DNA of 64,000 bases from Saccharum officinarum (GCA_020631735.1 CM036158.1:83711914-83775913); one strand, 5' to 3'; shown: positions 20,341 to 34,200, counted from the first letter of the stretch. The notes: generated by a model from the letters alone, not told the origin. Translations and numbers: made by a program.

Positions 20341-23300
20341 CAACAGTACTCTTATTTGATTCTGGTGCATCGCATACATTCATAAATCGCACCTTTGTTA
20401 CAAAGCATGACATTCCAATTATGGGAACATAAGAGAATTTCTTTATTCAGTCGCCCGAGGGACGACTGTGTACTAAGGAGATGGTACGTGAAGTACCTAT
20501 AGAGTTGGGTGGGCATATATTTCCTACCTCAATGATAATATTATAGAAACAGGATATAGATGTAATCATGGGTATGAATTGGATGTACCAATGAGGAGCT
20601 ATTATAGATGCACTGCACAGAACTATAAGGTTGAACTTGACAGATAATAAATCTCATCTTCTTATCCAACTTCCTATTCCAAAGAGAACCGTTGAGAGGA
20701 TATGTGCAACTTCAGTGAAAGAAATTTGTGATATACCGGTAGTCTATGAATTTTCAGATGTGTTTCCAGATGATCTACCTGGTTTGCCACCGGACAGAGA
20801 AGTAGAATTTATAATTGAGTTAAAACCCGGTACTGCCCCAATATCCAGGAGAGCTTATAGAATGTCACCAAACGAATTGGCCAAACTCAAGGTTCAATTG
20901 CAAGAGTTACTTGAAAAGGGTTTCATCAAACCTAGTTCATCACCGTGGGGATGTCCGGCTCTTTTGTCAAGAAGAAGGATAAGACTTTAAGGATGTGTGT
21001 TGACTATCGTCCGTTGAATGAAGTAACCATTAAGAACAAATACCCGTTGCCTCGAATTGATATACTTTTTGATCAACTTGTGGGGGCAAAGGTATTTTCA
21101 AAGATCGATCTTCGATCGGGGTACCATCAAATCAAGATTCGACCAGAAGATATCCAAAGACTGCATTCACTACCAGATATGGATTGTATGAGTATATAGT
21201 TATGTCTTTTGGCCTCACTAATGCACCGGCATATTTCATGTATTTGATGAACTCAGTTTTCATGCTGGAGCTTGACAAGTTTGTGGTTGTCTTTATTGAT
21301 GATATTCTGGTATACTCCAAAAGTGAAGAAGAGCATGCTGAGCACCTTAGAGTTGTTCTGACTCGTCTGAGAGATCATCAACTGTATGCCAAATTTAGTA
21401 AATGTGAGTTTTGGTTAAAGGAAGTATAATTCTTAGGACATGTGTTGTCAGTTGAGGGAGTAACAGTTGATCCTGATAAGGTGAAAGATATCTTGAATTG
21501 GAAACCACCAATCTCAGTTCATGAAGTCCGAAGTTTTCTGGGAATGGCGGGTTATTACCGTCGATTCATACCTGACTTTTCGAAGGTAGCCAAGCCAATC
21601 ACGGAGTTGTTGAAAAATCAAACCAAATTCATCTGGTCTCTAGAATGTGAGAAGGCTTTTAGAATTCTAAAGAAGTCACTGATAACTGCTCCAGTTTTAG
21701 CACAGCCAGATATAGAAAAGCCATTTGATGTATACTGTGATGCCTCTGGTATTGGCCTTGGATGTGTATTAATGCAAGAAGGCAGAGTCATTGCTTATGC
21801 CTCGAGATAGTTGAAGCATCACGAAGAGCATTATCCAACTCATGATCTTGAACTAGCAGTTGTGGTTCATGCATTGAAAATCTGACGTCATTACTTGTTA
21901 GGTAATACTTGCCATATTTATACAGATCATAAAAGCTTGAAGTATATCTTTACTCAGTCAGAACTGAATATGAGGCAAAGAAGGTGGCTTGAGTTAATAA
22001 AGGATTAAGATCTAGAAGTGCACTATCATCTTGGAAAAGCAAATGTTGTTGCTGATGCACTTAGTAGAAAGAATCATTGCAATTGTATGACTGTGAAGCC
22101 AATGGATTATAGTTTGTGTTACGAATTGGAAAAGTTGAATATTGGAATAGTCCAGCAAGGTCAGTTAACCAATGTCACTATGGAATCAACAATTAAAGAT
22201 CAGATTATATCTGCTCAGAGAAAGAATTTCAGTATAGCCCACATCAAAGAAAAAGTTAGAACAGGTCAACAGACAGATTTCAGTATTGATGATACTGATG
22301 TGTTGTGGTTCAAGAACCGGTTAGTGGTACCGATAGTTCCAGAGTTACGACAGCTCATTCTTGATGAAGCACATAATACAAGGTTTTCTATTCATCTAGG
22401 GAGTAATAAGATGTATCAGGATTTAAAACAAAGATTCTGGTGGACTAAAATGAAAATTGAGATTGCTAAGTATGTTGCCAGATGTGACACTTATCGTAGA
22501 GTGAAGGTTGAACATTTGAAGTCGACAGGAATGTTACAACCCTTGCCCATTCCATCCTGGAAGTGGAAAGATATCAGTATGGATTTCATTACTGGTTTAC
22601 CCAAGACCTCAAGAAACTTTGATTAAATTTGGGTTATTGTGGATCGTTTGACTAAATCAGCTCACTTTGTACCTGTGAAGACTGACTATAGAGCATCTAA
22701 ATATGCAAAAATATATGTTGCCCGAATTATGAGTTTGCATGGAATACCCAAAACAATTGTTACTGACAGAGGTACTCAGTTTGTTTCGCAATTTTAGAAA
22801 CAATTTCAAAAGTCACTAGGTACTAAACTTCTTTACAGCATAGCTTATCACCCGCAAACTGAGGGACATACTGAAAGAGTAAATCAAATTCTAGAAGATA
22901 TGTTAAGATCTTGTGCTCTCACTTATCAAGATCAAGAGGATGAATGTTTACCGTTAGCAGAATTCTCCTATAATAATAGTTATCAAGAGAGTATCAAAAT
23001 GGCACCGTTTGAAGCATTGTTTGGCCGTAGATGCAGAACTCCGTTGAACTGGTCAGAACCGGGAGAAAGATGGTTTTATGGAGTTGATCTAGTAAAGAAA
23101 ACGGAAGAAAAAGTCAAGCAGATTCAAAAGAGTTTAAAAGTTGCTCAGTCTTGACAGAAGAGTTATGCTGACAAAAGGCGTAGACCCTTGATGTTTAAAG
23201 TGGGAGATTATGTTTATCTAAAAGTGTCACCCAGAAAAGGAGTTACTCGATTTGGAGTCAAGGGCAAACTCGCACCATGTTATATTGGACCATTCCAAAT

Positions 23301-23622
23301 CATTGAAAAATGTGGAAAGGTGGCATATAGATTAAAGTTGCCTGAACAACTGTCAGTCGTGCACAATGTATTTCATGTATCGCAATTGAATAAGTGTCTT
23401 CAAGTGCCTGATCAAGTTATTGATGTTTATGGAGTTCAACTTGAGCCTGATTTGACTTATTCTGAATATCATGTCCGAGTTTTGGATCGAAAGGATCGTG
23501 TTACCCGAAGTAGAACAATCAAATGGTACAAGATACAATGGGATCAATATTCAGAAGAAGCCACGTGGGAATCGGAAGATTTTTTGTTGGAGAATTTCCC
23601 CGAGTTCTTTGCTTCTATCTAG
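20341..23622 (+). pseudogene. Pol remnant of the chromovirus with chromodomain
   Basis: Order seen: protease (LFDSGASHTFI, about 20355), RT ([21 protein letters not shown] about 20995; [24 protein letters not shown] about 21293), RNase H ([20 protein letters not shown] about 21727; [10 protein letters not shown]), integrase (zinc region near 22380-22490, DRLTKSAHF about 22645, IVTDRGTQFVS about 22755, NQILED), GPF/Y module (LAPCYIGPFQIIEKCGKVAYRL) and chromodomain (EYHVRVLDRKDR, IKWYKIQWDQYSEEATWE) to a stop at 23620. At least ten stops or frameshifts break it, for example at 20430, 20947, 21155, 21427, 21808, 22624 and 23152. A C-terminal chromodomain is thought to direct integration to marked chromatin. 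Confidence 0.92.
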
Positions 23623-23785
23623 GTTGCAATTTCTTCTTTAAATTGTAACCTGTCCTTTTTCAAATTTTTGTAATGCAGAAAACCCCCTACATGTTTTGTA
23701 GACAAGTTCTAAACGTGTTTGTTTGACACGTTTCCTTTTTCCATTAGTTAACTCAAGGCTTTAAATCTCAGGACGAGATTTCTTT

Positions 23786-23797
23786 AAGGGGGAAGGG
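23786..23797 (+). other. Polypurine tract of the chromovirus
   Basis: AAGGGGGAAGGG immediately before the 3' LTR (TG at 23799), the expected plus-strand primer site. Confidence 0.8.
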
Positions 23798-23798
23798 C

Positions 23799-26700
23799 TG
23801 TAACACCCCGGGTGTTATAGTTGCTAATTAATCTGCCATGTCATCATACTACATTGCAAATCATCCATGATTAGGTCAACCCTGTTATGCATTAACTAAA
23901 ATATGTTTACCTTTCTAGGTTGGATGTGCTTCTCAGTGGTGTGATCCGAACCGAAAACCCTAATTTCGAATGCCACCGCAAATACTTAGTCCATGCCCTG
24001 CGTAATTTGAGGTGTGTGACTGTGTTACTCACTAGTGTCAAGTGTAGGGTATGAACTCAAGTACGACATGTAAAATGAAGCTCCAAGTTTGAGTTTAAAT
24101 TGGAATCCAAAAACTTGTCACGAGTTTCCGATTCAAATTTAAATTCAAATTTAGGGAAATCTTAAAAAGATTTTCAAAAAGCTAATTGATCAACCAAGAG
24201 TGGCATTTGGTCAACCATGTTATGCTTGTCTAAATGATGCCCTTGGATGATGGTTTGATCATTAAATAATCACCAATTAAGGTAGCAACAAATTTCAATT
24301 TAAAAATTCCTTCGAAAACCCTAAAATCCAAAACCCTGTTTTACCCCTTTGAAATAATTCAAAATCTAAGCAAAATTTGGGAAAAAGTTTAAAACCAAGT
24401 TTGTAGAACTTTTCAAGGGCTACAACTTTGGTGTTTTGAGTTTTCAAAGTTTTAGTGTAAATTGTGGAGCAATTTTGAAAAGAAGCAAATTTCAAATTTG
24501 ACCCCTTTTTTATCCCCAAACTCAAATTTCAAAATGGAGGCAGAATTTAAAAATGGGTTGAGTAGCAAAGTTGCAGGTCTTGGCTAGATGTACAACTTTG
24601 GTGTTTGGAGTTTTTGAAGTTTTAATATAAAATCCAAAGTAATTTCTAAATTTCCAAATTTCCAAAAAGTGTCCCCTTTTGAATTTAAACTCAAATTTCA
24701 AAATCCAGTTCAAATTTGAAAAAGTGGTCAATACAAAACTTGTAGAGCTTGAAATTCTGAAGATTTCATATCTTGGGAATTTTTCAGGTTGCTACATGAT
24801 TTTAGGAGTAATTTGAGTAAAACAGTTTGAATTTGAAAAGTTTGGGGGTGGGAGCTACAGTGCCCGGCGAATCAGAGCAGGGCACCGCGCGGCATGGGCA
24901 CCGGCGAGCCGCCGTGACCTTCGGCCAGCTTCTAGGCACGCCATCAACCGCCAGCGTGGGCTTCAGAGGGTTCGCGTCGAGCCACACGTCGTCTGGAGGT
25001 CGTTTTCGTCACCTATAAAAGGAGAACACCGTCACCGGCGTGTTTTCTTTTTTCTCCATGTCCACCGCCACCGCAGCTCCGCCGCTCACCGTCGCCTCTG
25101 TCGAGCCACCACCAGCCACACAAAACGCCTCACCCTAACCGCCTCGCTCCCGCACATCTCCACGACCACTCACATCCACCTCTACCGCCCGTAGCGCACG
25201 GATAGCCGCCGTCTTCCTCGCGTCCGGTCGGAGCCCCGCGATCACCGCCTTCACGTGGCTAGACCACTCCGACCCCTCTTCGTCATCACCGAGAGCACCC
25301 ACGTGATCGCTGTGAGCCCCTAAACCTTTTTCTTGCATCAATTTGGTCGCTACGTCGCTGGTGGCGCGTTTCCATGGCTCACCGTCGACTGTGGTCCGCC
25401 ATCGCATCGGTAAGGGGTCGTCAGTGCTCAAGCTACGTTGTTAGGGGGTGTAATAAGTTCGTGAGATGGTGTAGATCGCTTTGGTCATGATGGTTGAGTC
25501 GTTGGTGGTGTGATCGTCGGCCGGCCGTCGTGCGGGCATGGCCGAGCGCGCGGGAGAGAGAGCGAGTGAACAGGAGGAGGGAGATGACATGTGGGACAGA
25601 ACTGTCAGCGAGCAGGCGCGGCTGGGCTAGGCTGCTGGGCCGCGCAACACGGGCGAGCGCGCGAGTGCGAGTGCGGGCGCGAGCGCGCGGATGGGCCGCG
25701 CGGTTGGGCCGAGCCAGAGAGAGGAGGAGTCGGCCCGAGGTGGATTTTGTTTTTCTTTTTCAAAAATGTGAATAGTAATAGTATTTGTTTATTTCATTAA
25801 AAATTCTGTAGAGCTCCAAAAATAGTGAAATTTTTTGTGTAGGCTTTTCAAGATGTAAACTACTTAGGAAAAATATTAAATGCTAAATTTGATTAATTTT
25901 TGCAAGTTATTTAAGTAGTTCAATTAAATATTAAATGTAACTTCCATGAATTTTAGTAATTAAATTATTAATTCAAAAATCATGAAATTTATCCTAACAT
26001 TGTTTTAGGCCATGATTAATCCTTAGAAAAATTTTAAGCTCAATTAGATGAAGTTTTATTTATTATTAATTATGCCCTAATTAAGTAAATATTTAAATAA
26101 TTGTTAAATTGTTAACTTTAAGTGTTGTGTGCCTTTTTGATTGAGTGATGACCTTGGGTCACTAATTCTTGGTGATCCTTGGCACCTTAATTTCATGATT
26201 GAGCTCGTTAGTAACATGTTTGGTGAGAAACATTAGTATCGCTTAAGTTATCGCTATTAGTTAGTAGGTTTTACTGTTTTGCGACTGTACCGCGAAGGAA
26301 AGTTGTACTCAAGTCGTAAACCATGGCATATCATCATCAAGCATCATGTTTATTACCGCATCATATTGAAACACGTTATATACTCGTGTAGTTTCTGCTT
26401 TCGAAGAAGTCAAAGTTGGCGAGCAAGTCTTCGGAGAAGAGTTGTTGTCGGTGGGTTCCGGACCGGAAGTCAGAGTCTTCGAGTCCAAGTCAGTCGTCGC
26501 GTCAGAGCAAGGCAAGCCCTGGTGCATTTAAACCATACCTTGAGTTTTACAAATCTTTATTATCTATACTAGGGTTACTGCATTAAGTAATTAGAAGTTG
26601 AGTGATAACCCAATTGCTGCATTGTCATCCTTGATTATTGTAATATCACCCTTTATACATGTTTTACTGAAAATGCGTAGTATGCTTCGCTATGCTTATG

Positions 26701-27906
26701 AGTTAAGCTTTTTAAAGGAATGTTTGCATGGCCATGATGGCATGCTTGGTAAATATGGAAATATGAGAATAACTTGTAAGATCGGGCGGGTGGTTTGGCC
26801 ACTGCTAACTTGCATTGAGAAAGGAGTCTCAATATAATGTTTCCGCCTTATCAGTTAAGGACCGTACGTTATTGACCCTCGCATCATGGAGTTTTTATTA
26901 GTACTAGCCATGTACCCATGTCGGGTAAGCCTTATTTTGACTATTCCATTACGAGAACGTCTAACCTCACACTGGGAGTGGAGAGATGGTGAGAATAACG
27001 TGTACCCTTGGGGCTAGAATTGGGCCGAGTTCGAGGAGTACTGTGCTTTCGGGTGGCGATGGACACGTTCTGGTTTTGGGTTACTCGGGTAAGAGTTGAT
27101 ATATGCAAGATTCGGTTCTACATATGTCGTGTGGTTAGGAATCCCTAGCTAGGTAAATGAAGCGGTTCGAATCATCGTTGCTCCACGAGAAAGGAGTCTT
27201 GGCCTTGCACCAACATCGTAGTTAAAAACTGGAATTGAAAGAAAGAATAGGAAAGGTCTTAATGAGAATTACTTTGATCTAGATTAGGATCACTTAGAAT
27301 TGGTTAATGAACCATCAATGGAAAAAGTTAAATAATGAAGGTAAGGACTTACTTTAGTAAGCTTTTCTGCAAAAGAAATTTTGATTCTTGAATATCATAC
27401 CTTGATTCCCTAAAGCTAGCATGCCCTTGGAGTCTTTTCTTAGTCGGGTAAGTCTTGTTGAGTACTCTCGTACTCAAGGTTTGTTAAACCCCTTGTTGCA
27501 GGTGTGGTTCATGAACAAGTCTGTTTTGAGCCTTGTTGCATGACCGTTGTGGCTGAAGAAAGTGACAACGAGTAGACTGTGTGGCCTTTGGGCAAGGCAC
27601 TTCGTTTGTGTGATTGTAATAAAGTTACTACTGATACTTCCCTACTATCGGTTTGTAATAATGTTACATAAGGTTTGGAGTTTGGAAACTGTGGTTTATA
27701 AACTTAAGTTATTGTAAGACTTCCGCTACTTTACTCTGATGATATTTTGAATAAACTGTTGTAATATTGCAATACTCCTATGATTAGATCTTGTTCGGAG
27801 AAAAGCAGGCCTTTTTAAGTTATGAGGAACATAAGTACAGTTGTCAGAGGTCATTATGACGATGACAGGTACATGTGGGCCATCATAATTAGGAGGTTCT
27901 ATGACA
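23799..27906 (+). mobile_element. 3' LTR of the chromovirus (4108 bp)
   Basis: It begins TGTAACACCCCGGGTGTTAT and ends GGTTCTATGACA, followed by the CGCAC duplication. It contains about 94 bp not present in the 5' LTR (around 26164-26257, beginning AATTCTTGGTGATCCTTGG). TATAAAAGG at 25014 and the acidic segment at 26394-26530 are kept. The many substitutions between the two LTRs show an old insertion. Confidence 0.92.
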
Positions 27907-27911
27907 CGCAC

Positions 27912-28685
27912 GATAATAGGCCGGTCCAAGGCCAGCGCTACAGCCCCCCTCCACTCCCTTGTGCTTGCCCGCATGGGCCTTCCTAGGCCCGAAAACTGAA
28001 GTTGGCTTAGTTTCCACTTCCAATCGGTCCAGCAGGCTTAGTATTTATTTTATTTAATTCTCAGCATTATTAATTCGCATAAGACTCTATTTAGTCCTCG
28101 GTAATTATATGCTCGCAAATAGTACTATTATGTTTATGTCGATGACTTCCGTAATATGTACTTGTGATTTTTTATATTATTATAAAATATCAGTTTATGA
28201 TATTATTTAAAGTATTTGTCCTTGTATGTACGACAAATCCAATAAATAATATTCTTGTTATTACGACCGTGATATTGCAAATTATTTATTCATTTATCAC
28301 TTTTGCAATCGATCATTTTATTTAAGCCCCTTTTATGCTTTTCAATTTAAAGCACTACGCGCTTAAATAATGGATATGGCATTATATGTGTATTTTTCTC
28401 ACCAATCGTATAACGCGCATGTTCTCTATTTGTTTGTTGGCCATACACAAAGTAGCACCATAGTTGCTACTGCGGGATCTACACTAAGTAAATACTTAGT
28501 GACTATCCTCAACGTGCGTACCCAACATCACAAATTAGAATATTTGGTCTACATCTTTTTCACAAAGATGACTATCTTAAGACGTGTTTATACAACTTGC
28601 ATAAATTACTTGGCATCTACTGTTAACACAGATTATGCACTATTTGAGGTCTACACTTTATGGTGACTATCTCCATTTTACAATT
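27912..28685 (+). other. Continuation of the copia leader, AT-rich, no gene seen
   Basis: This is the right-hand continuation of the copia leader after the chromovirus. The first 100 bases are GC-rich and continue 12698-14042; the rest is AT-rich with CAATAAATAATATTC-like A/T words and no conserved frame. The ORF 28370-28666 has no recognisable feature. Confidence 0.5.
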
Positions 28686-29406
28686 GGAAAAAGTCTAATT
28701 GACCCCCCCAACTATTGGGGGTGGTCTAGTTTACCCCTCAACTACGAAACGGTCTAATTTACCCCCTGAACTTTGCAATACCGGCCAAATCACCTCCTCG
28801 AGCGGTTTTGGACGGTGGTTTTATTACAGTAACAACGGTTTTGCTACAGTAGCGGTGGTTTTGTCCTTTTCTTTTTTATTTATTTTGTCTGAATCTTTAA
28901 AAAATCATAGTAAATCACAAAAAAAATCATAAAATGAAAAATTCAATTTTGTTGGACTCCACATGAGTAGATCTACACAGTGAACATATAATATAGTATG
29001 TTTTAGTACAAAGTTTTTGCCATAAATTTTGATCTATTTTTTTCTGTAATTAATTTGAATAATTCATACAACAGAAACTTTGTACTAAATCATACTATAT
29101 TATATATTTACTGTGTAGATATACTCATGTGGAATCCAACAAAATTGGATTTTCCATTTTATGATTTTTTTATGATTTACTATGATTTTTCAAAGATTCA
29201 GATGAAATAAATTAAAAAAGAAAAGGACAAAACCACTATTACTGTAGTAAAACCGGTGTTACTGTAGCAAAACAACCGTCAAAAAACCGCTTGAGAGGGT
29301 GATTTGGCCGGTTTTGCAAAGTTCAGGGGGTAAATTAGACCGTTTCATAGTTGAGGGGGTAAACTAGACCACCCCCAATAGTTGGGGGGTCAATTAGACT
29401 TTTTCC
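28686..29406. mobile_element. Long hairpin MITE (721 bp), probably Mutator-type
   Basis: The left end GGAAAAAGTCTAATTGACCC is the inverse of the right end, and complementarity continues through nearly the whole element (arms of about 340 bases around a short centre near 29030-29060). Flanks are TTTTACAATT (28676-28685) and TTTTATAATT (29407-29416), a 10-bp duplication with one mismatch; 9-11 bp is typical of Mutator-like elements. It lies in the copia leader just before gag. Non-coding. Confidence 0.75.
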
Positions 29407-29416
29407 TTTTATAATT

Positions 29417-30543
29417 TATGCACATGAGAGCTTTGCACCATTAATAATACAAGATTTATCTTGTATGTATTTTGCATCCCATAATTACAACACACCACAA
29501 CATTTTAATAACTTAAAATGTTTTGATGGTTTGCTTCGTGTAAGATCAATGACTGTTAAAGAGTTTGATTTACTTGCTCTAGACGGCCATAATTATCCCA
29601 CATGGGTTGTGGACGTAAAAGTTAGTCTTGTGTTCCGTAGACTTTATTGAGCCATGTTACCACCCGAAGAGGGCGTTGCACCACTTGATGATCAATATGT
29701 AATACACGGCCCTGTATCTCATTAGGAGCCATAATCATCCTGACCTTAAGACTGAATACTTGTTGGAAGAAAACCCACGAAATTTATGGAATTCTCTTAA
29801 GCAACGCTATGAACAACAAAAGGCCCTTATCCTGCCTACGGCCAACTATGAGTGGACGCAACTTCGCTTATAGGATTTCAAAACTATGAATGATTACAAT
29901 CATGCTGTTCATAGGATTTGCTCAAAGTTGCAATTCCGTGAGAAAGAACCTATAGATACGGATAAGATAGAAAGACTCTGTCTACTATGCTTCCCTCTGA
30001 AAGGATTCTTCAACAACAATACCGTGAAAGACGTTTCTAGGTTTATCTGAGCTTATACAAACTTTACTTGAGGCCGAAAAATATTCTGAACTTATGGTTT
30101 GGAATAATCAGCAGCGCCCCATAGGGTCTGCTCCATTGCCTGAAGTACATGCCTACACTCAGAATAAACCCAAATTGATAGTGGACCTTCTAAGATCCAT
30201 CCTTAGGGAAATTCCAAGAAAGGTAAAAACAAACGCAGACTCAACAACAAACCTGTGTCAGAAGTGTGGTTGTTATAGCCATACTACAAAGAAATGTTGT
30301 ACCCCAAGTCATCTCGTTGATCTCTACTTAAAGTCTGTGGGTCGCGAACGTGCTGCACTAGGACAGAAGTATGAAGGCCACTTCAACATTTGACCTGACA
30401 CCACCAGGAACGAGGCTGGTTGTTCGCAACAAGTTCCAATGGAACCAAGCAACAACAATATACAAGGAGGCGAGGATCTTGCTGATACAGGGAATATGAT
30501 TGTGGAATATGCATCCAACGACATATTTGGAGACTTTGAATAG
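29417..30543 (+). pseudogene. Gag remnant of the copia element
   Basis: Broken plus-strand frames encode the gag of a plant copia family: NNLKCFDG, MTVKEFDLLALDGHNYPTW (about 29550), then ILPTANYEWTQLR, YNHAVHRICSKLQFREKE, and a CCHC knuckle CQKCGCYSHTTKKC at about 30255-30296. Stops and shifts occur at 29648, about 29720, 29873 and 30048. A likely end is TAG near 30541. The AT-rich stretch 30544-30770 separates it from pol. Confidence 0.8.
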
Positions 30544-30769
30544 GCTCCCAATCCCTTTTAGATTCTAATGTCTTTATGTCCTAGTGATTGTAATAATAAA
30601 CACAATTTATGTCCTATGTGTTGTAAATATTTAATAATGTCTTCACTATTTAGTTTGGATATCCAATAAATGTGTTCACATTTGATATTCAATAAATAAA
30701 GTATGTATTCTATATATCATCAAAGAGTTTCATATCAAATTCTTTATTTATATATAGTTTTTACGGGGG

Positions 30770-33700
30770 TCGATCTGATGGAGGAGGAATTATGCCTAGT
30801 GGATAGTGGCACCACTAATTCTATACTTAGGGAAACAAATTTCCAAACTCTTACAAAAAGACAAGGAAATGTTTTGACAATCCCCAGACGCGATGCTACG
30901 ATAGTTGGCTCTGGTCGTGCCACTATCGTACTCCCTATGGGTACCCAAATCACAATTGAGGATGCAATATTGTATCCCGATTCAAAACGTACCTTGCTAA
31001 GTTATAGAGATATCCGTCAAAATGGTTTTCATATAGAAACCCGTGATGACAATAACAAGGAAATTCTCCCTGTTACTAAAAATAGCGGATATGGCAAACA
31101 AATTGTTGAGAAAATTCCCTCTTTTCCGTCCTAATTGTACTACACATACATCAAACTCGTACCACATGTTGCGTACAAGGTAATTTTTCAGAATGTTGAC
31201 GCATTCAAAATTTGACATGAACGCCTTGGCCATCCTAGTATAGGGATGATGTGAAAAATTATCAGCAATTCTAATGGTCATGAGTTAAATACTGCTAAAT
31301 TCTCCAAATCTTTAGATCTTACGTCTATCGCCCGTTAAGATCCAAAATGAGCCACTAAAATTTCTTGAAGTATTCAAGGAGATATTTGTCGCCCCATACA
31401 ACCAACGTCTAAACCGTTCTGGTACTTCATGGTTCTAATAGATGCATCTACTAGATGGTCTTATGTGTGTTTTTTGTCCACATGTAACCATGCATTTGCA
31501 AAAATTATTACTCAAGTTATTAGACTTAGAGCACATAATCCTAAACATCAAATTCAATCAATTCAAATAAACAATGCTGCTGAATTTTTCTCAAAGGCAT
31601 TCAACGATTATTGTATGACTTTGGGAATTCAAGTTCAGCACTCTGTCCTATATGTCCATACATAAAATGGTTTAGCAGAATCTCTTATTAAGAGAATTAA
31701 ACTCATTGCAAGGCTGTTATTACAAAATTGCAACCTACCAACTTCATATTGGGGTCATGCAGTCTTACATGCTGATGACTTAATTCAATTGTGACCAACT
31801 GCATATCACGTTGTCTCCCCATTTCAATTAGTACGTGGGAATATGCCAAATATTTTCCATCTACAAAAATTTGGTTGCGGTGTATACGTAACGATCTCAC
31901 TGTCTAAGCATACCTCTATGGGCCCACATAGGAAACTTGGTATCTATGTGGGATATTAATCTCCATCGATTATCAAATACCTCGAGCCTCTTATAGGGGA
32001 CTTATTCACGGCCCAGCATGCTGACTGCATATTTAATGAGGACCATTTTCTGGCATTAGGGGAGACTTCAAGTACCAAAACGAATGCCAAAAAATCAACT
32101 GGAATGGCCAAGGCATTTCCTCCTCAGATCCACGTACTCAAGAGACTGAACAACAAGTTCAAAAAATCACAAACTTGCAACATATTGCAAATAACCTGTC
32201 AGAAGCATTTACTGATTATAAGGGTGTCACTAAATCATCTTATCCTGCTCATAATGCGCCCGAAAGAGTGGATGTACCAATAAAAACCATTCAACTCTCA
32301 CTTCCAAAGAAGAGGGGGAGAAGTACGGCCGCTCCTAAGGTTGCTCCAAGTAAGCGTCTGAGGATATCGAGGGCTAAATCCTCAAAATCAGTAAATGCAA
32401 GCCAACCTCAAGTTGGTAGACACCCAATAGTGGATAAAAATCTAACACCAGGACCAAATTCACAACCCGGATCAACGGTGCATCTAAATTCTGATTCTGG
32501 GACATTGGAACACCCTGACTCCATAGTTTTGGGAAATGATGAGGTGAAAGAAATTTCCATCAATTATATCGATTCTGGAGAATCATACGATCGTAAGACT
32601 ACTGTTGTCGATATGTACTTCTCCGCAGCAATTGTAGAAATCTTTCTTAATGATCCAGATCCCAAGACCATGGCAAAGTGCAAAAGCCGCTCGGACTGGG
32701 CTCAATGAAAAGAAGCAATTCAAGCTGAGATAGCATCTGTAATACCTACACCTTCCAAAGTCTTTCCTGTAGGCTTTAAATGGATTTTCGTCCAAAAACG
32801 GAATGAGAACAATGAGGTGGTGAGATATAAAGTGAGGCTAGTAGCACACGGGTTCTTGTAGAGACCCAGCATTGATTACAGTGAAACCAATTCTTCTAGT
32901 AATGAGTGAAATTAATTTTCGATACTTAATATCATTGGCAGTTCAAAATCATCTATCTATGCAGTTGATAGATGTGGTGACAACATATCTATATGGGTCA
33001 CTTGATTCTGACATATACATGAAGGTTCCCGATGGAATCCAAATTCTGAATCCAAACGCAAATCACAACATGTATTGTGGAAAACTTTAAAAGTCATTAT
33101 ATGGCTTTAAGCAGTCGGGTAGAATATGGTACAACCGACTGAGTGCATTCCTTCTAACAAAGGGATACACCAGCAATGATGATTGCCCATGTATTTTCAT
33201 TAAGAAATCTCGAACGGGATTTTGTATTATATCCATATATGTAGATGATTTAAATATCATTGGCACCCCAAAGGATATAGAAGAAGCACGCAAACATCTA
33301 AAGAGGGAATTCGAGATGAAGGAATTGGGTAAGACCAAATATTGTCTAGGCTTACAACTTGAGCGTCGTCCTTCAGGGATTTTAGTGCATCAATCAGCCT
33401 ATATCCAGAAAATATTAGAGAAATTCAATATGGATAAATCATACCCTAATAAAACCCTGATGGTTGTTCGGTCCTTATAAATAGGGAAAGATCTATTTAG
33501 ACCACGGATAATAGGGAGAAGATATTGGGACCAGAAATCCCATATGTTAGTGTCATTGGCGTACTTATGTATCTTATAAATTGCACCAGGCCTGATATCG
33601 CTTTTGCAGAGAACTTACTAGCTAGACATAGTGCGGACCCAACTCGCCGTCATTGGATGGGAGCGAAGTGTATCCTCAGATACCTTAATGGCATAAGGGA

Positions 33701-34200
33701 TCTTGGTTTATTCTTCAAGAAAAATCATGATCCCAGTATGATTGGTTATACTGATGTTGGTTACTTATTTGATCCTCATAATGAAAAATCCCAAACAGGA
33801 TTTGTATTTCTACATGGAGGTACAACTATTTCATGGAAGTCTTCTAAGCAGACTCTGACAGCAACCTCTACTAATTATTCTGAAATAATTGCTCTATACA
33901 AAGCATCACGAGAATGTGTATGGCTTCGCAGAATGATTAACCACATACAACAGTCATGTGGTATTAGTTCAATTGAATCACCTACAATTATCTATGAAGA
34001 TAATTTCGCTTGTGTTACACATATGCAAACAGGTTACATAAAGAGCAATATCGCTAAGCATATTGTTCCTAAACTGTTTTATCCCCATGAATTACAAGAA
34101 AGCGGGGAAATAAACATCTTGCAAATCAAGTAATGTGATAATCTCGCTGACCTATTTACTAAGTCCTTACCAACTTTTGTGTTTTCAAAATTTGGTACAT
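30770..34200 (+). pseudogene. Pol remnant of the copia element
   Basis: Order seen, as in Ty1/copia: protease (CLVDSGTTNSIL, about 30795), integrase core (LIDASTRWSYVCFLS about 31435; SIQINNAAEFFSKAF; GLAESLIKRIK about 31670), RT (KWIFVQKRNENNEVVRYKV about 32780; QLIDVVTTYLYGSLDSDIYM about 32960; IYVDDLNIIG about 33235) and RNase H (TISWKSSKQTLTATSTN about 33828; YEDNFACVTHMQTGYIKSN about 33997; NLADLFTKSLP about 34142). The second integrase Asp region reads INN instead of the usual DN, so it has lost a catalytic residue. Stops and shifts are frequent (31664, 32706, 32861, 33088, 33479, 34131). Confidence 0.88.

Larger units (their letters stand above)
14048..27906 (+). mobile_element. Complete Tekay/Del-type chromovirus (Ty3/gypsy), 13.9 kb
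   Basis: Two 4.0-4.1-kb LTRs (14048-18076 and 23799-27906) flank a 5.7-kb interior with primer site, an extra ORF, gag, protease, RT, RNase H, integrase and a C-terminal chromodomain, then a polypurine tract. CGCAC occurs at 14043-14047 and 27907-27911, an exact 5-bp target duplication. The 5' LTR ends are TA...TA whereas the 3' LTR keeps TG...CA, as expected from G-to-A and C-to-T decay. A chromodomain after the integrase and very long LTRs fit the Tekay/Del/RIRE3 group. All ORFs contain stops; the element is structurally complete but coding-defective. Confidence 0.93.
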
